From NCBI RefSeq assembly GCF_038449125.1, contig NZ_CP151800.1, positions 4,722,839 to 4,786,838 of the forward strand: a stretch of DNA of 64,000 bases. The letters are read 5' to 3'. Position numbers and translations under genes: made by a program. Under the pieces are notes generated by a model, which was not told where the DNA came from, did no database searches, and was given only the letters and a program-made list of their open reading frames with translations. This document shows, in pieces, positions 21,911-31,135 of this stretch. The DNA is from Kosakonia sp. BYX6 (GTDB lineage Bacteria > Pseudomonadota > Gammaproteobacteria > Enterobacterales > Enterobacteriaceae). Within the stretch, counting starts at the first letter, position 1; every line of letters begins with the position of its first letter.

Positions 21911-22889
21911 TGAGGTAAACGCGATCTCTTTTCCTGAGCCCTCTTCCAGCCAGAATACCGGGCAGGAAGAGGCTATTTCTCCCGCCATGCTGGCGATGGA
22001 GGTATTGCAGGAAACGGCGGGTTCAGCCATTTACGAAACGCTGGAAGAGATGGGAATGGCGCTCAGTGGCAAGCTGTGGGAGCAGAAAAAGCAACCTGGC
22101 GTTGAGACGTCGCAACGCAGGCAGCAAGCGTTACTGCGGCTGGTTAAGCAAATGCAGGAAAACACAAGCCTGGTGCTCGGCCTTTCTGCGATGAAAAGCA
22201 GCGATTGCCCCGAGCTTGAAAGGGCGCAGCAGATCATCGTTATCGCGCTGGCGCTTGCGGCGGGTGGGGTGTCAGGAGAGAAAAAACGCGCCCTGCAAGC
22301 GCGATTAGATGCGCTCACGACGCAGGAGGGATGGGAACTCGCCGTGTGTAGTTTGCTGGAGCTAAATACAGTTGATTCGGCGATGCTGGCATCGTTAAAA
22401 CGCCTTATGCAGCAGGCCATTGATGAGGATGAGATGCCGTTGTCGCAGTGGTTCAAGCGCGTGGCAAGCTGGCCCGACCGCCGCGAGCGAGTGCGCATTT
22501 TGCTGCGCGCCATGGCGTTTGAACTGAGCGTCTGTGTCGATGCCTCACAGCAACAGCGCCTGGCTGCAGTGCTGGTACGTCTGCGCCGTTTGTTGTTGTT
22601 TCTGGGGCTGGAAAAAGAGTGCCAGCGCGAGGAGCGGATTTGCCAACTCGCGCCGGGCACCGTGTTGCCGTTGTTGCTCGATATCATTGGCGAGCGCTGG
22701 CTTTTTCGCGACAGGTTGCTTAGCAGGCTGACCGCGATCGTCGCTTCACCGCGCATGCTTAACCGGCTTCTCCAGCAACTGGATGCGCTCTTTACTTGGT
22801 TACCCGATCGCTGTTTTAACGATGACGATCAGCGTGAGCAAATCCTCGAAACCGTGCGGGAAGTGAAAGGGGTTCAGGTTTTCCCCTGA
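21894..22889 (+). CDS. ssaL: T3SS gatekeeper SsaL (SctW)
   Basis: 331 residues in the place of SsaL, a gatekeeper of the YopN/TyeA/MxiC type. With SsaM and SpiC it holds back effectors until translocators have been exported and the pH signal is received. The start at 21894 follows a perfect AGGAGG; an upstream in-frame ATG at 21732 lies deep in ssaK. The protein is largely helical with Leu- and Arg-rich repeats. All three gatekeeper proteins are present in this island. Confidence 0.9.
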   Translation: MNANLNEVNAISFPEPSSSQNTGQEEAISPAMLAMEVLQETAGSAIYETLEEMGMALSGKLWEQKKQPGVETSQRRQQALLRLVKQMQENTSLVLGLSAMKSSDCPELERAQQIIVIALALAAGGVSGEKKRALQARLDALTTQEGWELAVCSLLELNTVDSAMLASLKRLMQQAIDEDEMPLSQWFKRVASWPDRRERVRILLRAMAFELSVCVDASQQQRLAAVLVRLRRLLLFLGLEKECQREERICQLAPGTVLPLLLDIIGERWLFRDRLLSRLTAIVASPRMLNRLLQQLDALFTWLPDRCFNDDDQREQILETVREVKGVQVFP

Positions 22890-22952
22890 TGCCACAATCC
22901 CCTCCGTTCTGCGAACCTGTTGGCTGATTCAGCACGACAGCGGAGCATCGGG

Positions 22953-23309
22953 ATGGAGTGGGATCTGGTTACCCAACGCAATATTCAACTCTTTATACGC
23001 CTGGCGGGATTGGCTCATCATCCTCTGGCGGCGGATATGCAATGGCGACAGGCGCATTACCAAACGCACCTCGGTTACCGCCATGGTCGGGTCTCTCTGT
23101 GCCAGCTCTTTCCCCATTCTCCTTTCGACAAAGTGCGGCTGCTTACGTTGCTAAGCGACTGGCGACCATCGGCTTTTTACGGCATTCCTCAGCGGGTATT
23201 TCAGGTGCGCAAAGGGTTGGCGATCAGTTGTTCACCGCCGCCTGATTCCTCGGCGGAACTCTGGCTGCAGCTGCACCGGCGACAAATCGCCTTAATGGGG
23301 TCGCGATGA
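22953..23309 (+). CDS. ssaM: T3SS gatekeeper partner SsaM
   Basis: 118 residues starting [20 protein letters not shown], a clear match to SsaM. It binds SsaL and SpiC in the complex that sets the order of secretion. The ATG at 22953 has GGAG seven bases upstream and matches the family start; a TTG at 22920 would add 11 residues. Its stop overlaps ssaV (ATGA). Confidence 0.93.
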   Translation: MEWDLVTQRNIQLFIRLAGLAHHPLAADMQWRQAHYQTHLGYRHGRVSLCQLFPHSPFDKVRLLTLLSDWRPSAFYGIPQRVFQVRKGLAISCSPPPDSSAELWLQLHRRQIALMGSR

Positions 23310-25357
23310 AGATCCGTCTGATAAATGGCGCGAAGCTACAGCAGTGGCTCAACGCGTGCGCCCATCGCCAGGATATTGTGCTGGCGGTTGTGCTGCTGAT
23401 TGCCATTGTGATGATGATTCTGCCCCTACCGACATGGGTGGTGGATATGCTGATCACCGTCAACCTGATGTTTTCCGTGATCCTGCTATTAGTGGCGACC
23501 TACCTTAACGATCCGCTGGATTTGTCGGTCTTCCCGTCGTTGCTGCTTATTACCGCGCTGTACCGGTTGTCGCTGACGATAAGCACGTCCCGGCTGGTGC
23601 TGCTGCAACATAACGCCGGGCAAATTGTGGATGCGTTTGGCCGTTTTGTGGTTGGCGGAAACCTGACGGTCGGCGTGGTGGTGTTCGCCATCATCACCAT
23701 TGTGCAATTCATTGTGATTACAAAGGGTACCGAGAGAGTGGCGGAAGTCTCTGCCCGCTTCTCACTGGACGGCATGCCCGGTAAGCAAATGAGTATCGAT
23801 GGGGATTTGCGAGCAGGGGTTATTGATGCGGATCAGGCTCGCCATTTGCGCCAGCATGTCCAGCGGGAAAGTCGCTTTCTCGGCGCGATGGACGGTGCGA
23901 TGAAGTTTGTCAAAGGCGACACCATCGCGGGCATTATTGTGGTGCTGGTGAACATTATCGGCGGCATTATTATTGCGGTTGCCCAGTACGGGATGCCGCT
24001 CGATGAAGCCGTGCGGACCTACAGCGTGCTGTCGATTGGCGACGGTTTATGCGGCCAAATCCCCTCTTTGTTAATTTCCCTGAGCGCCGGGATCATCGTG
24101 ACCCGCGTTCCCGGCGAGAAGCGCCAGAACCTGGCGTCCGAACTCAGCTCCCAAATCGCCAGGCAGCCGCAGGCGTTGATCTTAACCGCGCTGGTGCTGA
24201 TCCTGCTTGCCTGCATTCCCGGTTTTCCGTTTATGACGCTGGCCCTATTCGCCGCACTGCTGGCGTTACCATTGATAGTGCTGCGCCGCAAAAAGGGCGG
24301 CATCACAATAGGTAGCGCAGGAAAAGTGCCGGAAAAAGAGAGCATGATGCCCGGCGCCTGCCCGTTGATGTTACGCCTTACCCCCGCATTGCATTGCGCT
24401 GATTTGGTTCGTGATATCGACGCCATGCGCTGGCGGCTGTTTGAGGACTACGGTGTTCCGTTACCGGAAGTGAATATTGAAGTGCTGGCGGCTGAGCCAA
24501 CGGAGTGGTTGAGCGTTCTGCTGTACCAGGAACCGGTTTTCTCTCTGTCGCTTCCTTCTGAAGCGCACTCCATGTTGCTGGGCGCGGCCCCGCAAGTGGA
24601 AGGGGACTGCCAGACACTGCCTGACGGGATGGGGAAAATCAGTTGGTTTTCACAGGCGATGGGCGAAAAAGCGCGGGGTCTTGGCTTTGCGATCGTTTCG
24701 GGGACTCAGCGCGTCACCGCCCTACTGGAATGCGTGTTACTGCGCCATATGGCGGAGTTTATCGGCGTTCAGGAGACGCGTTATCTCATGGATGCCATGG
24801 AAAAACGCTACTCCGAACTGGTCAAAGAGCTGCAACGCCAGCTTCCGATTAGCAAGGTCACCGAAACCTTGCAACGGCTGGTCTCGGAGCAGGTTTCCAT
24901 TCGCGATTTACGCCTTATCTTCGGCACACTTATCGACTGGGCGCCACGTGAAAAAGACGCGCTGATGCTCACGGAGTACGTCCGCATCGCGCTGCGACGC
25001 CATATTCTGCATCGCGTTAACCCGCAAGGAGACGCGCTGCCGGTGTTACGCATCGGCGAAGGTATCGAGAACCTGATCCGCGAATCTATCCGCCAGACGG
25101 CGATGGGCACCTATGCCGAGTTGTCCCCCCAGCACAAATCTCAAATCCTCAAACTTGTCGAACAGGCCGTGGAAAAATCAGCCCGCTTACTGATCGTCAC
25201 GTCCGTGGATGCACGGCGTTTTCTGCGAAAAATGACCGAAACGGCGCTGTTTGATGTGCCGGTTTTATCCTGGCAGGAGCTTGGCGAAGCCAGCCTTGTT
25301 CAGGTGATTGACAGTATCGACCTCAGCGAAGAGGCGTTAGCCGAAGATGATGAGTGA
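23306..25357 (+). CDS. ssaV: T3SS export gate SsaV (SctV)
   Basis: 683 residues, the FlhA-family gate that forms a nonameric ring and receives chaperone-substrate complexes. The N-terminal half (to about 330) has seven or eight transmembrane helices and the conserved cytoplasmic loop with [19 protein letters not shown] near residues 152-170. The C-terminal half is the cytoplasmic ring domain. It aligns throughout with Salmonella SsaV. Confidence 0.97.
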   Translation: MKIRLINGAKLQQWLNACAHRQDIVLAVVLLIAIVMMILPLPTWVVDMLITVNLMFSVILLLVATYLNDPLDLSVFPSLLLITALYRLSLTISTSRLVLLQHNAGQIVDAFGRFVVGGNLTVGVVVFAIITIVQFIVITKGTERVAEVSARFSLDGMPGKQMSIDGDLRAGVIDADQARHLRQHVQRESRFLGAMDGAMKFVKGDTIAGIIVVLVNIIGGIIIAVAQYGMPLDEAVRTYSVLSIGDGLCGQIPSLLISLSAGIIVTRVPGEKRQNLASELSSQIARQPQALILTALVLILLACIPGFPFMTLALFAALLALPLIVLRRKKGGITIGSAGKVPEKESMMPGACPLMLRLTPALHCADLVRDIDAMRWRLFEDYGVPLPEVNIEVLAAEPTEWLSVLLYQEPVFSLSLPSEAHSMLLGAAPQVEGDCQTLPDGMGKISWFSQAMGEKARGLGFAIVSGTQRVTALLECVLLRHMAEFIGVQETRYLMDAMEKRYSELVKELQRQLPISKVTETLQRLVSEQVSIRDLRLIFGTLIDWAPREKDALMLTEYVRIALRRHILHRVNPQGDALPVLRIGEGIENLIRESIRQTAMGTYAELSPQHKSQILKLVEQAVEKSARLLIVTSVDARRFLRKMTETALFDVPVLSWQELGEASLVQVIDSIDLSEEALAEDDE

Positions 25358-26639
25358 ATGGATGCGAAACCGGAAACCCGCGCCGGACGGCTATCAGCGA
25401 CGTGGCCGCATTCAGCGCATCAGTTCAACACTGCTGAAAGTGTGGCTGCCCGGCGTATTTATGGGAGAACTCTGCCGTATCCAGCCCGGCGGTGAACTCG
25501 CCGAGGTGGTCGGTATAAACGGCGGGGAAGCTCTGCTATCGCCTTTCGCCAGTACCACCGGCTTGCAGTGTGGTCAGCCCGTTGTCCCCTTAAGGCGTCG
25601 CCACCAGGTGCCTGTTGGCGAGGGTTTATTGGGACGCGTGATTGATGGTTTCGGCCAGCCGTTAGATGGCGGTCAGCCGCCGGAAGTGAGCTGGCGAGAC
25701 TATGATGCGCCGCCGCCATCGGTGATGTCCCGTCGCCCTATCGATCAGCCTTTAATGACAGGGATTCGCGCCATCGACAGCGCACTGACCTGCGGAGCAG
25801 GACAGCGAATCGGCATTTTTTCCGCCCCCGGAGTGGGTAAAAGCACGCTGTTGTCGATGCTCTGCAACGCCCCGGATGCGGATATCAATGTGCTGGTCTT
25901 GATTGGTGAGCGTGGGCGTGAAGCGCGTGAATTTATCGATCTCTCGTTAGCGCCCGAGGCGCGTCGGCGCAGCGTCATTGTGGTCGCGACCTCCGATCGC
26001 CCCGCCCTGGAGCGTGTTAGGGCGTTGTCCGTTGCCACCACCCTCGCAGAAGCCTTTCGCGACAGCGAAAAGCATGTGCTGCTGCTGGTCGATTCCCTGA
26101 CGCGCTACGCCAGAGCGGCACGAGAAATTGGCCTGGCCGCCGGAGAACCCGCCGTTGCGGGGGGCTACCCGCCCAGCGTCTTTAGCGCATTACCCAAACT
26201 TCTGGAACGCGCTGGCAAGGCGGAAAAAGGCAGCATTACGGCGTTCTACAGCGTGCTGGTCGAGGCCGATGATATGAACGAACCGCTGGCGGATGAAGTT
26301 CGCTCCCTACTTGATGGCCATATCGTGTTATCCCGACAGCTTGCGGAAAAGGGGCATTTCCCGGCGATTGATGTCCAGGCGAGCCTCAGCCGAATCATGC
26401 CCGCCGTGACCAGCGAGGAACATCGCCAGCTTGCCAGCGCGCTGCGGCAAAATCTGGCGACGTACCAGGAGGTTGAATTGTTGGTGCGTATTGGCGAGTA
26501 CCAACGTGGGCAGGATGCGGCGGCCGATCGGGCTATCGACTTGCATCCGACTATCTGCGCGTTTTTGCAACAAAATCAGGAGGAGTTATGCCATGTCGAA
26601 ATGCTACTGCAAACGCTGAGAGCGCTCGTAGCGAACTGA
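25347..26639 (+). CDS. ssaN: T3SS ATPase SsaN (SctN)
   Basis: Hexameric ATPase that strips chaperones and energises unfolding of substrates. 430 residues with Walker [10 protein letters not shown] at 159-167 (Lys165), the Walker B region [20 protein letters not shown], and the conserved [15 protein letters not shown] segment. It overlaps ssaV by 11 bp. Two ATGs (25347 and 25350) are adjacent; the exact one cannot be decided. Confidence 0.97.
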   Translation: MMSEWMRNRKPAPDGYQRRGRIQRISSTLLKVWLPGVFMGELCRIQPGGELAEVVGINGGEALLSPFASTTGLQCGQPVVPLRRRHQVPVGEGLLGRVIDGFGQPLDGGQPPEVSWRDYDAPPPSVMSRRPIDQPLMTGIRAIDSALTCGAGQRIGIFSAPGVGKSTLLSMLCNAPDADINVLVLIGERGREAREFIDLSLAPEARRRSVIVVATSDRPALERVRALSVATTLAEAFRDSEKHVLLLVDSLTRYARAAREIGLAAGEPAVAGGYPPSVFSALPKLLERAGKAEKGSITAFYSVLVEADDMNEPLADEVRSLLDGHIVLSRQLAEKGHFPAIDVQASLSRIMPAVTSEEHRQLASALRQNLATYQEVELLVRIGEYQRGQDAAADRAIDLHPTICAFLQQNQEELCHVEMLLQTLRALVAN

Positions 26640-27019
26640 TTTTCAGGAAACTCCTGAAGGTGAATAAGCTGCGAGAAGCGCAATTGCGTAGACAACAAGC
26701 GGGCGTTGAACAGCAGTTGCGCGCTCTGTTGACCGAGTTGCAAGGCTGCCGCTTACACCTTGCAGAAGTGACGGTCAGGTTGAAAGTGCTCCTGAACTGG
26801 CAGGGAACGTTGCACAGCCAACAACTGTTGGAAAAAAAACGAAAAATGGCCGAACTGTTCACCCAAGGACATAAGCTGCTGGCGCTGCAATGCCAGCTGC
26901 GAGACAACCAGCAACAGCTTGAAAACCAGTGCAGTGAAGTACAAAAAAACCTGAACCGGCTGCTGAAAAAGAAAGAAAAAATAACCCGAGTACTGGCGGA
27001 TGAGTGCCATCAAAGTTGA
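26588..27019 (+). CDS. ssaO: T3SS stalk protein SsaO (SctO)
   Basis: A 143-residue, almost wholly coiled-coil protein in the place of SsaO, the FliJ-like stalk in the centre of the ATPase ring. It ends KKKEKITRVLADECHQS, close to Salmonella SsaO. The ATG at 26588 follows AGGAGGAG and overlaps ssaN by 52 bp; the protein is about 18 residues longer than SsaO at its N-terminus. Confidence 0.88.
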   Translation: MPCRNATANAESARSELIFRKLLKVNKLREAQLRRQQAGVEQQLRALLTELQGCRLHLAEVTVRLKVLLNWQGTLHSQQLLEKKRKMAELFTQGHKLLALQCQLRDNQQQLENQCSEVQKNLNRLLKKKEKITRVLADECHQS

Positions 27020-27359
27020 GGGCAGCATCGGCCAGTTACCCGATGCTCACCTTGAGGCGCGAGAGCCGGAAACCGAGGGCGCGCGTTTTGCGCAGCTAAT
27101 GCTACGCGCCCTGCCGCCAGCGGCAAACAGACGAGTAGTTACAGCGAACCTGGCGCGCTACCGCGTGGTGGGCGGGCCGCTCGACGGCGTGGAATGTGAA
27201 GTGAGCGAAACGGCGCAGGCGGTTCGGCTTCGCCTTTACGTTCATTGCCATCGGCTTTACCGGACGCTGAAAACCTCAACGGGATGGCTGGAACATCACC
27301 TGCAATGCCCTGGATACGCAGTCACACTGGAGATCCATTATGTTAAGCGTGGCGTATGA
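27000..27359 (+). CDS. ssaP: T3SS needle-length/substrate-switch protein SsaP (SctP)
   Basis: 119 residues, matching the small SsaP of SPI-2. Conserved segments are the N-terminal IKVEGSIG and the YRVVGGPLDGVECEV and LEIHYVKRG regions of the switch domain. SctP proteins act as molecular rulers and trigger the change to late substrates through SctU; the SPI-2 form is unusually short. It overlaps ssaO by 20 bp and ssaQ by 20 bp. Confidence 0.88.
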   Translation: MSAIKVEGSIGQLPDAHLEAREPETEGARFAQLMLRALPPAANRRVVTANLARYRVVGGPLDGVECEVSETAQAVRLRLYVHCHRLYRTLKTSTGWLEHHLQCPGYAVTLEIHYVKRGV

Positions 27360-28317
27360 AGAACACCCTTGGGTGGATAGCTTTCCGGCACATGGCGTTG
27401 TGATCGATGAGCTGACGCTTGCGATGCGGGAATGCCCGGCGCAGGAAGGGGTGCTGTTTTCGCTCAGTTGCAAAGAGACGCCGTGCGCGATTTGGCTGCC
27501 TGTTCCTCTCTGGCAGCAGTGGTGCGAAGTCGTTATCGGCACGAGTGATATATCTGCCATCGATCCGTTGCTGCTGCACGGTATCGCCGAATGGGCACTC
27601 TCACCGTTATTGCGTGCCGGTGACGCGACGCTTCGCCAGGACGAACATCCGTTACGTTGCAGTAATGCGCCTCAGCACATCGCGCTTAACGCCAGTTGGC
27701 GTGTTGATCAGCATGATTTTCACGCCCTGCTGTTTGGCTGGCCGCCGTCCTTTTTCGCGACGTTAGCCGAGAAAGTGCAACTTGCAGCGCGACAAACCCA
27801 TCCCTGCCTGCCGGTGATCTTTCCTCTTTACATTGGCTGGACGCAACTTACCCTGGCGGAAATAGCCGCGATGAATACCGACATGGGCGTGCGGATGCGC
27901 TGTTTTGGCAATGCCAGAGCGGGCATTTTCGCGATGGGATTACCCGGCGGTTTCAACGCCCGGGTGTGGCTAACAGCGGAGAAGACAATGAAATTTGATG
28001 AGCTGGTGGACGATATCGAAACCCTGCTTGCGACAGAAGCCGGCATCGCAAAAGAAGAGGCTGCGCAACCTGTCGAACTTGACCGGATCCCACAAAAAGT
28101 CGTTTTTGAGGTGGGACAAGCCAGTGTGGAACTGGGGCGGTTACGCCAGCTGCAAACGGGGGATATTTTGCCCGCCAGCGGCCACTTTACGCCGGAAGTC
28201 ACCCTGCGGCTCATCGATGGGCGAGCGATAGGGCGCGGAGAACTGGTCGCCTGTGGCAGCGAGTTTCTGGTGCGCATTACGCGCTGGTACTTGACGCAGG
28301 ATACGGTGAATACCTGA
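27340..28317 (+). CDS. ssaQ: T3SS C-ring / sorting platform protein SsaQ (SctQ), with internal start
   Basis: 325 residues. The C-terminal SPOA (FliN-like) domain spans about 240-320, including EVGQASVELGRLRQLQTGD. An in-frame ATG at 27988 (codon 217) is preceded by GCGGAG and would give a 109-residue C-terminal protein. In Salmonella SsaQ an internal start at the same place yields a short form that binds and stabilises the long one. The C-ring here is therefore probably built of two products from one gene. Confidence 0.92.
   Translation: MLSVAYEEHPWVDSFPAHGVVIDELTLAMRECPAQEGVLFSLSCKETPCAIWLPVPLWQQWCEVVIGTSDISAIDPLLLHGIAEWALSPLLRAGDATLRQDEHPLRCSNAPQHIALNASWRVDQHDFHALLFGWPPSFFATLAEKVQLAARQTHPCLPVIFPLYIGWTQLTLAEIAAMNTDMGVRMRCFGNARAGIFAMGLPGGFNARVWLTAEKTMKFDELVDDIETLLATEAGIAKEEAAQPVELDRIPQKVVFEVGQASVELGRLRQLQTGDILPASGHFTPEVTLRLIDGRAIGRGELVACGSEFLVRITRWYLTQDTVNT
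27988..28317 (+). CDS. Short SsaQ form from internal translation start
   Basis: Nested reading frame within ssaQ from ATG at codon 217 (MKFDELVDDIETLL) with GGAG upstream. It would encode only the C-terminal SPOA region, 109 residues. Known behaviour of SctQ proteins in Salmonella, Yersinia and Shigella supports expression; it is not proven by the sequence. Confidence 0.65.
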   Translation: MKFDELVDDIETLLATEAGIAKEEAAQPVELDRIPQKVVFEVGQASVELGRLRQLQTGDILPASGHFTPEVTLRLIDGRAIGRGELVACGSEFLVRITRWYLTQDTVNT

Positions 28318-28375
28318 TAGTGCCACGCGTTGCGAACGGCGTATGTTGGCCTCCTATCGTGGAGGAGGAAATACC

Positions 28376-29023
28376 ATGTCTTTACCCGATTCGCCTGTGC
28401 AGCTCATCACTGTGTTGTTTCTGCTTTCCGTTCTCCCGCTGGTGATTGTAATGGGAACGTCCTTTCTTAAAATCGCCGTGGTTTTTTCTGTCCTGCGTAG
28501 CGCGCTGGGTATTCAGCAAGTTCCACCCAATATGGCGCTGTATGGGCTGGCGCTGGTTCTTTCCGTGTTCATCATGGGGCCGACGGCATTAGCGGTAAAC
28601 GCGCGCTGGCACCCGGTGCCGCTCGCTGGCGCACCTGCCTGGAGAGCCTCCTGGGACAGCGAAGCGTTAACGCCTTATCGCCGCTTTTTGAAAGATAACG
28701 CCGAAGAGAAAGAGACCCGCTATTTTCACAGCCTGGTGAACAGAACGTGGCCGGCAGAGATTAAACGTAAGATTAAACCTGATTCGCTTTTGATATTGCT
28801 GCCCGCGTTTACCGTCAGCCAGCTGACGCAGGCTTTTCGTATTGGCTTGCTTATCTACCTGCCCTTTATCGCCATTGACCTGCTGGTTTCAAACGTCCTG
28901 CTGGCAATGGGCATGATGATGGTGTCGCCAATGACAATCTCGTTGCCATTCAAATTACTGATATTTCTGCTGGCGGGTGGCTGGCATTTAATTTTGTCTC
29001 AACTGGTACAGAGCTTCTCATGA
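28376..29023 (+). CDS. ssaR: T3SS export gate SsaR (SctR)
   Basis: A FliP-family membrane protein of 215 residues, same length and near-identical segments to SsaR (MSLPDSPVQLI; IKPDSLLILLPAFTVSQLTQ; MMMVSPMTISLPFKLLIFLL). Four transmembrane segments are evident. Five SctR with SctS and SctT form the export pore. The ATG at 28376 follows GGAGGAGGAA; the frame upstream from 28343 has no support. Confidence 0.97.
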   Translation: MSLPDSPVQLITVLFLLSVLPLVIVMGTSFLKIAVVFSVLRSALGIQQVPPNMALYGLALVLSVFIMGPTALAVNARWHPVPLAGAPAWRASWDSEALTPYRRFLKDNAEEKETRYFHSLVNRTWPAEIKRKIKPDSLLILLPAFTVSQLTQAFRIGLLIYLPFIAIDLLVSNVLLAMGMMMVSPMTISLPFKLLIFLLAGGWHLILSQLVQSFS

Positions 29024-29286
29024 ACGATGCTGAACTCTCACACCTCACGACGCAGCTTTTGTGGATTGTCCTCATCACTTCGCTGCCGGTTGTGCTGGTC
29101 GCTTCCGTTGTCGGCGTGGCCGTCAGCCTGTGTCAGGCGCTGACCCAAATACAGGATCAGACCTTGCAGTTTATGTTAAAGCTGCTGGCGGTGGCGTTAG
29201 CGCTGATGACCAGCTATCCCTGGTTGGGCGGTATTTTGTTGAGTTATACCCGCCAGGTGATGCTGCAAATCGGCTCGCCTCTTTGA
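29020..29286 (+). CDS. ssaS: T3SS export gate SsaS (SctS)
   Basis: 88 residues with two transmembrane helices (about 12-37 and 50-72), the FliQ-type subunit of the export pore. The ATGA overlap with ssaR couples their translation. Confidence 0.96.
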   Translation: MNDAELSHLTTQLLWIVLITSLPVVLVASVVGVAVSLCQALTQIQDQTLQFMLKLLAVALALMTSYPWLGGILLSYTRQVMLQIGSPL

Positions 29287-29289
29287 ACT

Positions 29290-30054
29290 ATGGAACAGCT
29301 AAATGGTTGGTTGATCACGCTGGCGTTGGCCCTGGCTCGCCCGGTGGGCATGTCACTGATGTTGCCGGTGTTAAGAGCCAGCAGCCTGGGTGCTGCGCTC
29401 CTGCGTAATGGCATCCTGATTTCGCTCATCCTTCCCGTTTTGCCTCTGCTGCATCCTTATGTCGCCAGTAACGGGCGATGGATGACGTTAATACCTGGGG
29501 AAGTGGCGTTTGGCTTCTTGCTGGGCTTTGGCGTCGCGATACCGTTCTGGGCGGTGGATATGGCGGGCTTCCTGCTAGACACCATGCGCGGCGCCACCAT
29601 GGGCACTGTGTTTAATCCGGGGCTTGGCGTGCAGACTTCCATTTTTGGGCTGCTCTTTAGCCACTTTTTGTGCGCGCTCTTTTTTATCAGCGGCGGCATT
29701 AATCTCACATTGAACATTCTGTATGACTCTTACCGCTATCTGCCGCCGGGAAAGGCGCTGCTTTTTGATCACGCCTTCCTCACTTTCGTGCTGGCGCAGT
29801 GGCAAATGCTCTACCGCTTATGCCTGAGTTTTTCGCTCCCGGCCGTATTGTGCATGGTGATGTCTGACCTCGCGTTGGGGCTACTAAATCGCCTCGCGCA
29901 GCAACTGAATGTGTTTTCTCTCGCCATGCCGGTAAAGAGTACGCTGGTGCTGATCATGCTGATATTCACGCTCCCTTATGCTTTTCATTACTCGCTTGCC
30001 GAGAGTGACAAACTTTATCTGCATCTGAAGGTTTGGCTGGCGCATCATGAGTGA
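29290..30054 (+). CDS. ssaT: T3SS export gate SsaT (SctT)
   Basis: A FliR-family polytopic membrane protein of 254 residues with six or more hydrophobic segments and the conserved region GATMGTVFNPGLGVQTSIFG. It starts three bases after the ssaS stop and overlaps ssaU by eight. SsaT is about 259 residues in Salmonella. Confidence 0.95.
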   Translation: MEQLNGWLITLALALARPVGMSLMLPVLRASSLGAALLRNGILISLILPVLPLLHPYVASNGRWMTLIPGEVAFGFLLGFGVAIPFWAVDMAGFLLDTMRGATMGTVFNPGLGVQTSIFGLLFSHFLCALFFISGGINLTLNILYDSYRYLPPGKALLFDHAFLTFVLAQWQMLYRLCLSFSLPAVLCMVMSDLALGLLNRLAQQLNVFSLAMPVKSTLVLIMLIFTLPYAFHYSLAESDKLYLHLKVWLAHHE

Positions 30055-31090
30055 AAAAACAGAAAAACCGACCGAGAAAAAACTGCGCGATGGCCGTAAA
30101 GCAGGAAAAGTGGTGAAGAGTGTCGAAATCACCTCGGCGGTGCAGTTAGCCTTCCTTTTCCTCTATTTCCACTTCTTTATTGATTCGCTTATTCAGCGCG
30201 CATCGGCGTTGATATTGCTGGTGGTTAACGCAATCAATAAACCGTTTGTTTATGCTTTAGCGCAAATCAGCGCGGCATCGATCGCCTTTTTATCCAGAGC
30301 ATTGCTGTTGCTGGCGGGTGGGCTGGCCATCACAGCCGTATTAGGGGTGATGCTGCAGATCGGGTTTGTTTTTGCCAGTAAGGCGATTGGCTTTAAAAGC
30401 GAAAGGTTGAATATCGCGAAGAATTTTAAGCGTCTCTTTTCGCTCAATAGCGCAATCGAGCTCCTCAAATCCAGCCTGAAAGTCATTTTCTTGTGTCTGA
30501 TTTTTATGACCATCTTTTACACCTCCGCCAGGACCTTTCTTGCCTTGCCTTATTGCGGCGTGTCCTGTGCGCTGCCGGTCTTTTACCGTTTGATGAGAGA
30601 GATGTGGATAGGACTGATGGTTTTTTACGTTGTGCTTGGCGCGCTAGATTATGCATTTCAGCGCTATAAGTTATTGAAAGAACAGCGGATGAGTAAAGAG
30701 GATATTAAGCAGGAACATAAAGACACCGAAGGCGATCCGCAAACCAAAAGCCGGCGTCGTGCATTACAGAACGAGATACAAAGTGGCAGCCTGGCGCAAT
30801 CTGTTAAGCAGTCAGTGGCCGTGGTGCGCAATCCAACACATTTTGCCGTTTGCATTGGCTATCATCCGACCGATATGCCCGTCCCCAGAGTGCTGGAAAA
30901 AGGGCGCGGTGACAGCGCATCTCATATCATTAAACTCGCTGAGTATAATCTCATTCCTGTCGTGGAAAATATCAGCTTAGCCAGAGCGCTTTTTTTCGAA
31001 GTGGAGCGTGGTGATAAAATTCCCGAATCACTGTTCGAGCCGGTAGCGGCATTGCTGCGTATCGTATTGCAAATAGAGTATGAGCATTGA
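30047..31090 (+). CDS. ssaU: T3SS autocleaving switch protein SsaU (SctU)
   Basis: 347 residues. Four transmembrane helices in the first 200 residues follow the N-terminal SEKTEKPTEKKLRDGRK motif common to FlhB/SctU proteins. The cytoplasmic domain carries the self-cleavage site NPTH at 262-265, cut between Asn262 and Pro263, needed for the substrate switch. It is the last gene of the ssaG-U block. Confidence 0.97.
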   Translation: MSEKTEKPTEKKLRDGRKAGKVVKSVEITSAVQLAFLFLYFHFFIDSLIQRASALILLVVNAINKPFVYALAQISAASIAFLSRALLLLAGGLAITAVLGVMLQIGFVFASKAIGFKSERLNIAKNFKRLFSLNSAIELLKSSLKVIFLCLIFMTIFYTSARTFLALPYCGVSCALPVFYRLMREMWIGLMVFYVVLGALDYAFQRYKLLKEQRMSKEDIKQEHKDTEGDPQTKSRRRALQNEIQSGSLAQSVKQSVAVVRNPTHFAVCIGYHPTDMPVPRVLEKGRGDSASHIIKLAEYNLIPVVENISLARALFFEVERGDKIPESLFEPVAALLRIVLQIEYEH

Positions 31091-31130
31091 GAAAAAAGCA
31101 GGTAAGGAAAACATAATCCTTACCTGCTCA
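31091..31130 (-). terminator. Terminator of the giant gene
   Basis: AGCAGGTAAGGA (31097-31108) and TCCTTACCTGCT (31117-31128) form a perfect 12-bp stem. AAAAAA precedes it on the plus strand, so the minus-strand transcript ends in a U-run: a strong terminator for the giant gene. On the plus strand, after ssaU, the hairpin lacks a U-run. Confidence 0.9.
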
Positions 31131-31135
31131 TGCGC

